Shown: positions 24,798-37,374 of the stretch, piece after piece
Layout: the number at the start of each line of letters is the position of its first letter
Numbering within the stretch: position 1 is the stretch's first letter
DNA from: Enoplosus armatus
Lineage: Eukaryota > Chordata > Actinopteri > Centrarchiformes > Enoplosidae
Assembly: GCF_043641665.1 (NCBI RefSeq)
Contig: NC_092191.1
Span: 14,849,501 to 14,913,500, forward strand
Length of the DNA stretch: 64,000 nt
Direction of reading: 5' to 3'
Notes under the pieces: generated by a model
What the model saw: only the letters and a program-made list of their open reading frames with translations
Database searches by the model: none
What the model was told of the DNA's origin: nothing
Position numbers and translations under genes: made by a program

Positions 24798-26500
24798 ATG
24801 TCTATTCATAACTAAAAGTTTTGCTATTTCTTTTCAATGGCGCATCATGTTGCTGTTGCTTGTACCCAATATTTCTTTACTGTTTATTGGATTAATTCCC
24901 TATTCCTACTTACTACAAGCTGCTGTGCCACATGAAAAATCTCCAGAGACACCAAGGTACCTCTATTCAAACGTGCAGCTGGAGCGCTCCTCTGGCAATA
25001 AAAGTTTGATCATTCTGTACCTCTTCAAGAAGGCTTCATCAATAGAAGCATCCTGTTTGCACTGTTCACCACGCTGCTGCTGGCAATTGTGCATCTCCTA
25101 CTGAGAAGAGAGTTCAGACTGTGGTAACTCTGAGCCAACGGCCTTTCATAATATCATGAAGCCTACTTCAAGGACTGGAAACCACTCTCCATTCTGCATG
25201 ATCTATATGGAGCAATGGAAGTATTGGGTCTCCAGCTGTGTTTCTGTGTTTCATCTTAAACAGATACTTATTTTCAGCTCCTGTAGGTAATTGCAGAAAT
25301 AAATCTCGAAAAATTCACAAGTCATATAGGACAGACGGTCCAGTTTTCTGATGGTTGTGTCTCTTTGCGTCATAATCTAGACTGAACTGGCCTTAAGGAG
25401 GTCATGACCTAAACACTTCTGACAGTTTTTTTATTATAAAGATATAAATTCAACAGATGCAATGTGATGCAACCATTAGTAATTAATGGACTATGGAGCA
25501 TAATCACGTGTTCTTACTGTAGAGGAAGAAAACCAACTAGTTCATAAACATTGTGGCAGAGAATACATCATATTCGTTAGCATGTTTATGACAAGAAAAA
25601 ATGCACCTCCATGCATGTCACATTATTTCATGTAATCTTTATGTTTTTATCCTTGAGTTGCAAACAATGAATGGGCTCTGTAGTGCACTTAATAGAAATT
25701 CTGAAACAACTGGCAGTGTCATCTTTTATCAAACTGAACGGACTCATTTTACCAGGCAGGGAGAAAAGTAATTATGACTCTTAATTGAAACTGGCAGTGA
25801 ATTAGAGTAAGAGGAGGGGGATGAAATGGTCTCCTCAGCATGATGACGAGAAAATAACTGATTGTGTTATTGAACTTGAATCAGAGCTCCAATAAAAGTA
25901 TACTGAAGTCACAGTGTGCATGCTAGTGTTGACTTTGGAAAGAATTACACCAAGGGGACCTTTTGGTGGATTGAGCTACACTCTCTCTCACACACAAACA
26001 TCCACACATTTTCATTCAACTCCATCTTGCAATAATGAAGCTCACATGGTTATAATGTTGTCCTTGTGGCAGAGGATACCGTTGGGTATTTCACATTGAC
26101 TAACCATCACAGAGCTCATCTCCACCTTGATGTGTGCCTTCAAATTGTTTGTCATTCCAGCAGGAATACTTAAATATAACAGCAGGGGATTGTAACTGGT
26201 ACTATTTGTGGCAGTAACAGGGTTGGGTGGGGGTTTAGACAGAAGCCCTGTAAATGATAGTGGAAGGGAACAACATCAATAATGGACAGGAGATTGAGAG
26301 GGTGTGTGCACTAGGCAAAGGCAGAGAGAACAGACTTTAATATCAGGCCAAGATAGAAGCAATGGAAAGCACACTGGTAAAAACAATCCCAGACAGTGAA
26401 AAGACAAAGATATCACACATTCAACGTGAAACTGTAACAATAGCTCTACTTATTAATTAAAAAACAAAAACGTATAGTAAAAGAAATGGCCACGTTGGCT
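24798..26500. other. unique non-coding sequence, no gene seen
   Basis: No gene recognised. The phrase 'gaaattctgaaacaac' at about 25694 also occurs at 14285, too short to call a repeat family. Confidence 0.5.
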
Positions 26501-26533
26501 TATATATATGTATATATATATATATATATAAAA
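26501..26533. repeat. (TA)n microsatellite
   Basis: Alternating TA run of about 33 bp interrupted by one ATG. Self-complementary and able to extrude as a hairpin. Confidence 0.9.
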
Positions 26534-29004
26534 TGACTGATACAATACAACTGATGACTACAATTGTGGTTTTATAGCATCCAAGAGTACTTTCAGGAGG
26601 AGCATTCTCTATCAGTGAGGGAACAGTGACATCTCCGATGTCTTACCAGTTCATGCTCCGGTGCGCCTTGTGAGTGACAGCTCTGATGTGCCCACTGACA
26701 GACAACACAGCTCAAGGGTATGACAAGCAGGGACTCCCCCTTCCTTAAATCGCTGAAGAAGTCCAAGCTCCACTGGGAACTGATCAGACTGCAAAGTCAA
26801 CTGGCCAGGAAAAAACGACAGTCATAATAAATAAACACAACAAGTCTTTATGAATGTCAAGGATATAAGACAGAACTTTAAGTTTCAGGGACGTTATTTT
26901 ACATCCACTGCTTCGGGAGCAAAAAATTGTACTAATACACTTTGAATAATAAAAAAAAAAAAGAAGCAATGTTTCACTTTTATGAGCCATCTGCTGTGAC
27001 TGGAAGTATTTTAATTGGCTTTATTTCAGTAATTCAATAAATATGGTATTCTTGTTATTTCTTGATTTTTGGTGACATCTCTGGTTGTAAATGGTCACTG
27101 CTGTCATGTTCGTCGCAGCATTTTGCATCGATCACTTTACATCAGCGTTGTCACTACTTCCCGTCATTGGACTGACAGCAGCTTGCACACGCCAAAACAA
27201 ATAAGCATGGGCTGTCATGGCAAAGCCGCTGAAAGAACTTCGACAGCATCACATAAGAGTGACCCTGTCCATAGAGATCCAAATATGTATTTATTTTTAT
27301 TTACAAGTATATTTTTTATACTTTTATATTTTACAAGTATATTTTTCTATGAAAGCATAAGGATTTGTAGCTGTGGTGATGTTTACCTACAACCACTGAC
27401 AAGCACATACTCAGCTAGCTTATAGATTTATATCAAGACAACGTCAGCAGTTGACAAATGAGTGCATTTAACCTGCTAATGGAGCTATCCCAAAAGTTAC
27501 AAACAATTTGCTAATGGTAAACCTACCATCCAAATGATACGAGTAAGTAAAGGCTGCATCTCTTCTCAGTTTCATATTTATTCTTGAAAGGTAATGTTGC
27601 AGTAACTGGTCTAATTTTTAAGGTCAACTGCAGACCTCACCTCACCTTCTTTTCAAGCGTATGGGAAATATTACTGACCTCTGCTGGTTGGAGCATTCTT
27701 TTGAGTTTAAACAATCCAGTCTACAGTAAAGGTTTAGGAGAACCCACTACAAAATTTTAAACATTTTAAATGAATGCTATCATATTGTCTGACAACATTA
27801 ACTTGTGTAACAGGCTGACCTTCAAATGCACCTGATTAACGTTAGCTACAATAACATTAGCATTGCCTAATTTAGCATTTCTTTTGCACCTAACACGCTA
27901 CAAGAAACAATGTTTAGCTGTTGTGAATGTATAAGTATAAGTTAATTGCTTATATGATAAAGTTCTGTGTGAAAAGGGCCGATATCACGCTCTTCTCCTC
28001 CTCCTTGCTACTGAACGGGGATCCTCAGGAAGTTGGATAATATTGATAATCAAAGACAGTCCATGGTTGCAATCCTCAGTGTCTGTATAAGTTTGGGTTT
28101 CTGTAGGCAGCATTTTTAGTTTGTTTTAGTTTATTGAATTGTTGTATTCAGGATAGTTGACTAACTCAGCGACAACTGACATGACATGAAGTGAATTCAG
28201 CAGCATCAAAATGAGATGAAAAAGTCGTCCTTTGTCATATCTTCTGACTGACCTTAAAATACGTTGTCTTGAATGAACTCAGCTTCGAACCCATTTTGAA
28301 GGTCATTCCACAGCTGCTCAGAAAAAGACTTCATATCATAATCATTATCATGGCATGGTCAACTTGTTTGGCAGAATTTCATTAATCACAGTATTGTAGT
28401 TGCAAATCTATTAGAAATACAACCGCTTATATAGTTCATTTTGGAACCTTTTATCTTCAAGATATGGAAGGTCAGTGCTACATGCAGGATCATATTTATT
28501 TAAACTTGGATCTGTTTGCATGGCTGCATTAAGCTTTTGGAGAACGCTCTGACCTATAATCTGCACAGGATGAGAATTCTGAGTAGAGCTGCCCAGCAAA
28601 GCTTATAAATACAAAGCTCATGTTGTCTTCACTTTCAAGTCATTGATTTTCATTGTAGATTTTCCTTGGGAACAGTGGGTGATGCCTGTTTTCTGTACTC
28701 TCTGAAAGAATCACATTAAATCATGATTTTACATTTACTGTATGGAGTATGACATCATTTATACTTTTAGATATAAAATCACCAGTTAAGAGAGTGCATG
28801 GTCCATTATTGTATTATCTCTTGAGTAATGTCATTAAGCAGAACTTAAAAACAAACTGCTTGATTCTTGGATGTCTCTCTGTTTTATAATTTTCCAGTGG
28901 ATCAAGCCCAGATCCAAAGTCTTTATGGGGCCTGTGCAGTAGGCTTTTTATGGGGGAAGTACACAATTAAAGAAGAACTAGGAATCCTATACTTATCTTG
29001 TCAA
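26534..29004. other. unique non-coding sequence, no gene seen
   Basis: No gene recognised. An AT-rich direct repeat, 'tttacaagtatattttt', occurs twice around 27300-27350. An A-run lies at about 26949-26960. Confidence 0.5.
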
Positions 29005-29165
29005 GTGTTGGATTGGCGCTTCAATCCCCGGCTCCTAGTGTCAAAGTGAGCAAGACACTGAAACCCAAGTTGCTCCTGATGGGCATACTGGCACCTTGCA
29101 TGGCAGCTCTGCCTCCATCGGTGTGTGAATGAGTGAATGAAAAGACAAAATTGTAATGCTGTGTA
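29005..29165 (+). repeat. SINE-like fragment of a second type
   Basis: Contains 'cttcaatccccggctcctag' (a B-box-like stretch), 'gagcaagacactgaaaccca', 'ttgctcctgatgggcatact', 'ggcaccttgcatggcagctc' and 'catcggtgtgtgaatgagtg', in the order of a SINE-like repeat that I know to be abundant in percomorph introns. The usual GCGCTATATAA-type end is decayed into an AT-rich tail. No coding role. Confidence 0.7.
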
Positions 29166-29290
29166 AATACATTTAAATATTTAAATAAAGCTAGCATTGT
29201 AGTTTTTGTTAAAACACTTTTATTTAAAGTCAAATCTTGTGTGCCAGGTTTGTCTTGTCTAGTTCCCAGTGACTTTAATAGAGTGTTTCA

Positions 29291-29338
29291 TTATATGTAT
29301 GTCCTGTATATATATCTATATACAGGACATACATATAA
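29291..29338. repeat. perfect 22-bp inverted repeat with 4-nt loop
   Basis: The arms 29291-29312 and 29317-29338 are perfectly complementary (TTATATGTATGTCCTGTATATA type) around a TATC loop. The outer part is not simple TA, because the GTATGTCCTG segment is specific. It could extrude as a cruciform or fold as an RNA hairpin. The loop is short for a microRNA precursor. Confidence 0.85.
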
Positions 29339-32300
29339 GAAATCTTTCCAAAAATGTAAATGTGTACAATGTGTAAATAAATCTTCTATTACTTCGTATT
29401 ATTTTGTATTTTCTTTTTATTTGTTTTCATTTTGTAATAGCATTGATAGTGCCATGTCATTTTTGTTCTTACATGTAGACTGACTAATACCAATAAATAA
29501 TAAAGCAATTAGTGATATTATGTGAAACATCCACTGGCACTCAGTGTTAGTATCACTGATATCGTTACATTGTAGGTTTTCATTGTAGATGTGCTCAATC
29601 CCTAAATTAAGTTTTTTACAATGTCAACTTAAATGTGTCACAATTATTATTAATGTCCCAATTGTGGGTCTTTGGGAGATAATGAATGTGTTAGCTAAGG
29701 GTTGGAAGCTTGTTAGGTACCTATTAGTGTAAAATGATTAAACAAGAGACTTTTCTTTCCAACTTTATATTGATGACAGAAAGGAAAACAATTGGAGTGA
29801 CTCACTGGATGCATTTATTTACGACCTCAACTTAACTAGCTTATTGGAGTGAGCTTGGGTTTATTTATAGAGTGCTTTAACAGACAGGAGTGACACATAG
29901 TGCTCTGCACAAAGCAGTGGCCACAAAACCACATGAAAAAACAAGGACACTGCAAAACATGAGTTGAGAGCCAAAGCTTGTGTTTGTGTTGGTGTGTGTG
30001 CACATCTGCACGTGTGTGTAAGTGGATATGAGAACACCAGCCAATATCAGGGCACTCAGCAGAAACAGTAAGAGAATGACTGCAGGAAAGTATATGATAA
30101 ATATACAAAGCAAAGGCTGGTGAGGGGGGAGTTAAGGTCAGCCGTAAACTGTGCAGGATGAATTGGTCTTTATTCTGGATTTAAGGAGACAGTGTCTGAT
30201 TCCCTGAAAGTGGCAAGAAGCTTTCTTCACTAAGTGGGTTGTTGAAAGGGATGACTCTGTATCCAGCTGTTTTCTTTTCAATGGAGTCCTGCACCCTCTG
30301 AGGGGAGAGTGTGTGTATATGGTGAATAAGTCAGGCACAACAACATCTAATGCCTTGGAAGTCAGACATAGGACTTACCATCAGTTATGTGAACAGAAGG
30401 GAGCAACTGAAGAGAGACTGAGGCCGGGGTAAAGCATTGGTGTTTGCATGAAAGCAGCTGCATAGTGACGCATTGTTTGTTGATTCTGCAGGAAACAGAA
30501 GTATAGATTCATTACTCTGGGCCCTTAAAAGAAAAATGCTTTATCCTCGAGATATTTTTTGGTGAAAACACACGCTGAGTCTGACAAAACAGAAGTCTAG
30601 ACTAAAGGAACTTGTTGTTTCCTTTAATCCTCCAAGAAGGTGAAAGAGAAAGTGTTTTGTTAACATGAGCATCAGCTCAGTTTTATATATATTGAGAAAA
30701 ATTCCTTCGGTTTATGTTCACATTCAATTATTATGAATTCAAATACAGCCAGTCAAGATTTTAGGCTAACTATTATAAACCTGTACATGGACGTCATATG
30801 TACATGTATTCTTGCACTCATGAAACACTGGGTAGAGCCTCAGTTTATGTTTCTTGTTATTCAGTGAAAGGCCAGGAGATTTGTTACACATGAGCACAGC
30901 TAATTTCCATAATACTCAAATTCATTCTTCCCCCTTAATTGTTCGTAATTGGTTCTTGCTATGTCTCATTTTGTTAATATTATTCATAGACATGTGTTGA
31001 CATTACAAATAGGAACAAACCTTCTTGTTGTTTTGACAGCTGAAAATGGTTGTGGTCGTCCTCTCCCTGCTATCGTTTTCATCATCGAAGATACTTACAT
31101 CAGTATCTGATGCACCATGATGATCAAAGTGTCAGTACTGTCACAAATGCAAATTTGACTCATTTAGGGGAGGTAGCTCGGACATAATATTTATTATGTT
31201 GCTTACAACAGTTGAGGAATGAGAAGTCTAAGCTCATGTGACTGTCAGAGCATAAAAGGGAAGTACAGTTTTTTTTCTATATTGTGCCTTAGGGACCAAG
31301 GACTATTTTACATTTTAAAATAGATAACAGGCAGTATATGTACATAGGCACAATAGGAACATAGTCTTTTGGAGCAGCATTTCCTTTCCAAGTTATTATC
31401 ATTATGAGTTTTTCTTTCAATAAGCCAATTATACTTTGTATACAGTTTTGTTGCAAAATATATACATCATTAAATTAGTCAATATTCACCAATGCAGGCT
31501 CCCATACAACCAAAACCATTCAAAACAGGCATTAACATACTGTATATTGCACAGTCATGCATATTCTCATTCGAGAGTGCTTTCTGTAACCTCAAGATTT
31601 GATGTGAGGAGCTATAAAATCCACCACAGAATCACAATTATTTTTAAACAACTGTTTTTGGATCAAAGATGCTGCTGCTGTTAGTCATCTAAAAGCATTT
31701 TTAATGCAGTAAAAACACAAGAAAAAAACTAATGAAGAAGACAGCAACTCCCAAGAGTGTACTTGCCTGATGTTCACTTCATTGTTCAGATGTGTTTCAA
31801 CATTGTGTCTTCGTTTGAATGTGCACTCGGTCTTCTTCACTCTAGTGGATAGACAGTCAGAGTCAAGTGTGCCGTTATTCACTGCATATCAATAATACAG
31901 CAGCACCAGTGGTCAATAATCGACAATCACCATTCCATGTATTGAAAATACAATAATTACTCTGAATGTTAAAGCACTAAATAGGCTCACTTTGGGAAAG
32001 AATTATGTTATAATAACCTTCAAGAGAACATGCATGGAACTGGTGATGCTAATGGTGATTTGTTTGGCATCACAGTAAAGATCCAGTGTACATGTCTTTT
32101 TTCTTCTTTGGGTTGAAGGGTCACACTGAAAAGATTTTTTAAGAACTGATCTGACGTGGCTTTTAATACACTTAGCTCCACACAGTGCAGCAAAATTGTG
32201 CAAAGACATCCTCTTCTTTTATGAGAACTTGAATGGTGCCGAGTTTGAGTTCTTCCCCACTTTATATCATGCCTGGTACTACAGTGCATGCATATTTTTC

Positions 32301-34466
32301 TCAGTGGAATGTAGTTGACTCATGTAATACACAAAGATGCCATCAAAGCCTGTTTGGTTGGGATTCAAAGGGAAAGACAGACCCCCCTGGGAAGGGAAGT
32401 CATATGGGAGAAAAGGCAGTGTCTTTGAAGCCTGAGTAAATGAGGCGCTTTTTGCTCATCTGGGGAGTGGAGGAGAGAATGAGTGAGAGGATGCCTGTGA
32501 AGCAGACAGATATACCTGCAGATGGATCATTTCACAGCAAGGACAAGTGCTATATCACTGCAGCAGCCTCTACATCCAACAACGTGTGCAGACTCTGAGG
32601 CAAATGAAATGAATTGTGCAACAGCGCTGGTTTGAGTGAATAGCGACGGCCTTTTTTTCATGTTCTTCAGGCAACATTGAATCAAGAACAATTGAAAAAA
32701 TAAATAAAAGAGAAGTGTGATCTTCTGGCAAAACAAAGCAAGCAAATGAAACATATATTTACAGAGCAAGTGAGGTGAAATGTAACTTCAGAGTCAAATC
32801 ACAAAATCTGTACTTAAACGACCTGCAATGGCACTGCTTTCATTGCTTTTTTTTAAAAAGTCGCTCTGACCGATAACTGGAAGCAGAACCCAGTGATTGT
32901 AATGTACTGCTATGGTACTCCAGACACAGTATCTGTCTTCAGGACTGTCTAGGACTATGCGTAAATTGGCACTTTGAACACCAGGGTGCAACACGGCAAA
33001 CTGCAATTGCAACCAGGCAAGCTGCATCACCACAACAATAAAAATGTGTTTGTCAGGCTGCAAGCTGCTTCAGTGTTTATATAGAGGGTCTATCATCCTA
33101 ATTAACTGTCATTCAGATTCTCTCTTGTCACTTTGTTCAATTAATCCAACTTTGATTGTCATCAGGCTATGTTTTCACACAAAACTGTGATTCGTGTGAT
33201 GCTGTGCTGTGTAAGTTCACACAGGAACAAATTACTCACAGAATTATGAAACTGAATTTGTTATGGCTAACCTTTGCATGTTCAGCGCTGCCTATAAATG
33301 TTCATTTAGTGGCAAAAATTCAAACTTAACAGAGGAAAGATCACTGTGGAATATTTATGCAAAAGGTGAATATGCAATCCATGCAATACAGTAGGACTCT
33401 CTCTTTTAGGTTGACTCCTCTTGGTTGACAATGATCATTTTCAAAGCTTCAACAGCACAATGGCAGCAGTCAGCCACCTATTAATTAACCCAGCGCGTAT
33501 TCAAGTGTGAATTTTTAGGGAGGACTTTTGATCCGAGTGTGATTTATTATGGCACAACTGAGTGGTGGTTTAGGGTTAGAAACCAAAATAATTCAGCTGC
33601 AACAGAAAGAGCCACTGGTATCGATTTACAAATCCTTACAAATTCCCACCACTTTTAGACTCATGCAGCCATATATGGTTTAATTTACAGCTCAAAGTAC
33701 TGTATGTTCCCTGCTCTCTTATTTTGATGGATCTTTTCCTGTGGGACTAATTATTAAGATTTTCTCGTTATACCCTGCTAGATGAGTTGTCGTCTTCCTA
33801 ATCTTCAGCCATGTGACATTTGGTGTAATTAATTCCAGTTGAGCCTTCTATTTCTGGCCATGCTGTCTCTAATGAAAGCTGGATGGTGCAGTTTCATCAC
33901 CTCTAGCTAACACCTCCTGTTTCGAAGGCAGAGCAGCAGGTTGGAAGAGAACTCCAAAATCTTGACAAGGTGATTCCTACAAAATCAACCAGTCCAAGAC
34001 CTCATTTGCATCAGTACAACTAGGAATAATCTTTAACCATCCAGCCATGGTCTTTTGTTTATATGGGAAATGATTCCAGGATCCCACTGTATAAGTTACA
34101 GCAAAACATATAAACTGTTATGTAACAAATGCTACTTCAGCATTTATGTGTTAGACACTGTTAGACTGTTGGACAAGAGAGGAAGCAAAAAATGGAAGAG
34201 GGAGAGTGAAGTACATTATGCTGTATATATGCCTTTTGAGTTTTGTTTTATATTAATGCAGAGTGTTCAGGCTTTCAGTTTCCACATTATTCAGAGGTTT
34301 CCCACTAACAAGACCTTGACAGTTGTTAGGAAACTATAAGGAAACTCTAACTGGGTTTTGCAAGTGTATTTATATGCTCAGCTGTCTCTGAGTGTACAAG
34401 TGTGAAGAAACAGTCTATCACATTTTGCCCTATCAGTGGTGGAAATAACACCCTCAAACAGTATTT
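29339..34466. other. unique non-coding sequence, no gene seen
   Basis: The largest repeat-free part of the first half. No exon recognised in either strand. A small palindrome, CATAATA-tt-TATTATG, lies at 31193-31208. The stretches 30900-31010 and 33770-33900 have a conserved-element look (TAATTAATTCCAG, 'gccatgtgacatttggtgta'), but this is only impression. Confidence 0.5.
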
Positions 34467-34820
34467 TAAAGGAGGTTCGACATTTTGGGAAATGTCGCTT
34501 ACTCGCTTTCTTGCTCCGGAGTCAGATGAGACGATTGATACCAATCTTATGTCTTTACAATACATATAAAGCTACAGCCAGCAGCCGGTTAGCTTAGCTT
34601 AGCACAAAGAGTGGAAATAGGGGACAGCTAACCTGGAGATATAATGTGTTAATTAGTGAACTGCAGATGTGCTGGTAAGTGGATTTTTACCACCTTTGGA
34701 CAGAGCCAGGCTTGCTGTTCCCCCGTTTCCAGATTTTAGCCAAGATAATTTTTTTTCTCATCTAACTCTTGGCAAGACACTGAATGAGCAAAATTTTCAA
34801 AATGTCAAACTATTCCTTGA
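34467..34820. mobile_element. F1 inverted-repeat element, copy 3, internally deleted
   Basis: Both ends are present: 'ttaaaggaggttcgacattt' on the left and 'aaaatgtcaaactattcctt' on the right. The left core 'cagcagccggttagcttagc' and the segment 'taatgtgttaattagtgaac' remain. The right core begins at 'ggacagagccaggcttgctg'. The central unique part seen in copy 2 (the 'ctccgctggtt' region) is missing, which shortens the copy to about 350 bp. TTAAAGGA at the left edge supports the family end proposed for copy 2. Confidence 0.8.
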
Positions 34821-36878
34821 ACACCTTACGATCTCTGCTGGTTCACCCTAAAGATAGGACTGCTGTTTCCAAGGTCAAGAATGAACTTTCACACCATTTT
34901 AATGTTGTCTTTGTTGTTTTCTTCATTTCCTTAACACGCTTTGTTGCATTAAAGCAGTCAGACCTATTAGAGTAGGACTTCTCTCAGCCAGTGTTGCGAC
35001 TTGTGATTGGATGTTTTGGAAAGCCAATAGACTATATCTGTTATACCTTCTGGCCAAAGTGACCCGTCCATTTACTACCCTCCACCAGCATGGCCAGTGA
35101 AAAAGACACTGTCTGTGCTACACAGAAAATACAGCAAAATAGAATCTAGAAATCTACTCACACAACTAAAAATTTGTTTGGAAAGCTTAAGCTAGTCACT
35201 TTCCAAAATAACAGGTCACAAATTGCTCAAGCAAATGAAATGGTGGTGACGGCCTTTATTTTTCAGAGACTTCCACTGCAGCATATTGCTCTACTTGTAT
35301 ACCAAGACACAGAATTTGATAAATGAAGAGAGATATTTAGTTGAAACTTGCCTTTTAAAGTGTTCGGTAGTCCAATAGCTTTTATGTAAATGTATGAAAT
35401 CAGCAATCATTGAACTCTTCAGCAAATGAGAGAACTCGACCGACTGGAACAAAAGGCAAAAAAAATGAAGAGTTAACATTTGAATGACAATACTGACTGG
35501 TGATTCACCCATATTGCTTAAATTTCTGGTGAGTTAGCGTCCTAATTGTGCTCACCATCTGCAGATTAAATAAAATAAAAAAGAAAAGAGAGAAAAAATG
35601 AAAGGCAAAGGAGAAAGAGAGCTGGAGGGCAGAGGAAGAACATCAAGCTATCTGGAACTGCTGAGCTGTAATTTACTTGAGAGACGACAGGAAAGATACA
35701 AGCAGAAGTCCCAGACTGATAGCTTCTGGTTATGAGGGGAGTGGAACATCAGTTATCTGGTGGCTAAGTGACAGAGCGTGTTGATTGTACACAACACAGC
35801 CACAACTCTTCGAAGACGAACGCCGGGTCTTAAATCAAAGAAAATTCCTATCGTTTTTCTCTCGCCCTCCTTGGCAATCTATTGCTCCTTAATATTTCTT
35901 CACACGCGCACACCCCTGCACTGTATGTTGGCTTGTTTCACACTTTACAAATGACCAGACAAAAACTTTGGCCGGCTCCACTCTGCTATACATTTTTAAA
36001 CTCAACAGAAAATATGTATGATGTGACAGTGTCAGCCACAAGAGCAGATAGGCATTGTGCATTCAAATGCATTTAGTATACACCATGCTCACATATATAT
36101 TGCATGTATACACTGTCAGTCCTTTGAATAAGGCCAACTTTGCAAGACTATTTCAAGTAAGCACTTGACAGAAGCAACTGTGCTATGATATCAAACAAAA
36201 GCCAGTGTTATCCCAACAGCAACACAGCAGCAGGCAGCGGCTCCCGTGGCTGAAGGCTTGAATTGGGCTGTCAGTGCAGACTTGAAGGAGTAGCACTGGG
36301 CCTCAAGCAGCAATTATCAGACTGGCAGCTGCTGATAACTGCCACCAGACAAAACAGGACCGTGAAATATTACCCCTCTCCGCTCAACTTTTTTTTCATT
36401 TTCACATCCTCCACTCTTAACACCTTTGCTACCACTCCGGCTGTGGACCGACAACATGTGCTTCACTTAGAAGTGATATCATTGGGTTTTTAGAACTCTG
36501 TGTTAACCCAAAATGTTGTATGTAACCATGCACGTTTCCAGGCACTTCTTTTGATGATAAGGTTTTTAGAATTTAATGGATGGATACAACCTTAGATTGT
36601 TTCAAATTCACTTTCAATAAAGGTCAAACGATATGACATTACACATTTCATAGCCTCCTGCCAATGCGTGCTATCACAAAAGCAACCAGTCAAGAGCAGA
36701 GGTTGTTATGCCTTATAATAATGGAAACAAATCAAAATATCTGAGCATCATGATATACATGATGGGTATCAGGGTTTCATCTGAACATGGCAAAAACAAT
36801 TACTGGATCAGACAAATCACATGACACACAATATATGATCATTAATAAACTTCATGTCATTCCTGAAACATGTAGTGA
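34821..36878. other. unique non-coding sequence with purine-rich tract
   Basis: No gene recognised. The stretch 35566-35640 is almost all A and G on the plus strand. Other parts are unremarkable. Confidence 0.5.
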
Positions 36879-37374
36879 ATAGACTGTATGTAAAGGTGGA
36901 CAACATGACAGCTCCCCAAAAGTCAAGCCAAAACATCTCGATCGCCCCCTGCTGGCTGGCTGCAGTATAGGTCATAAACCCGCCACCTCCATGTTAGCGG
37001 ATGGGACATGGGCAAAACTAAAAAATTTAAGTACACGTCAAATAAAAGATGGTTTCTGTCACTTTAGGTAGTTCTTATCACTGATGTTTGTTCAAGTGTT
37101 CATTTTGTTCAAGTTTGGATTTAATTAGTTATTTGACGCTATAAAAAGGGGGTGAAACGCCATGATTGACAGCTGAGATTGACTGTGGTGTGATTGCAAT
37201 TAGGTCGGGCTGGTTTGTGGGAGGGACCTCGATACAGCGGCTCCACTAGCTGATCACCACTGCTCAGACTCTGGCTCCAGCACAAGATGGCAGCGGCCGT
37301 ATCTGGGATATTTTGGCTTTTTTGTACAGTGGGAGGAAGTGGAGATGCGTCGTTCATCTTTATATACAGTCTAT
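36879..37374. mobile_element. ~496-bp DNA element with inverted ends and 4-bp target duplication (F3)
   Basis: The left end 'atagactgtatgtaaaggtg' and the complement of the right end, 'atagactgtatataaagatg', match at 18 of 20 positions. Internal phrases 'cgccccctgctggctggctg', 'cagtataggtcataaacccg', 'gagggacctcgatacagcgg' and 'ctgctcagactctggctcca' mark a repeat family very common in percomorph genomes. If the ends are placed at TAGACTG...CAGTCTA, the flanks read TGAA on both sides (36876-36879 and 37374-37377), a possible 4-bp target duplication. The minus-strand open frame 37139-37357 is a by-product and often appears as a spurious protein. No transposase. Confidence 0.8.

Noticed and set aside
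24414..25104. Two open frames of 80 and 126 codons, plus strand
   Set aside because: The first lies inside F1 copy 2. The second begins in its right arm and runs into unique sequence without any motif.
37139..37357. 72-codon open frame, minus strand
   Set aside because: It is contained in element F3; similar frames are produced by every copy of that repeat.
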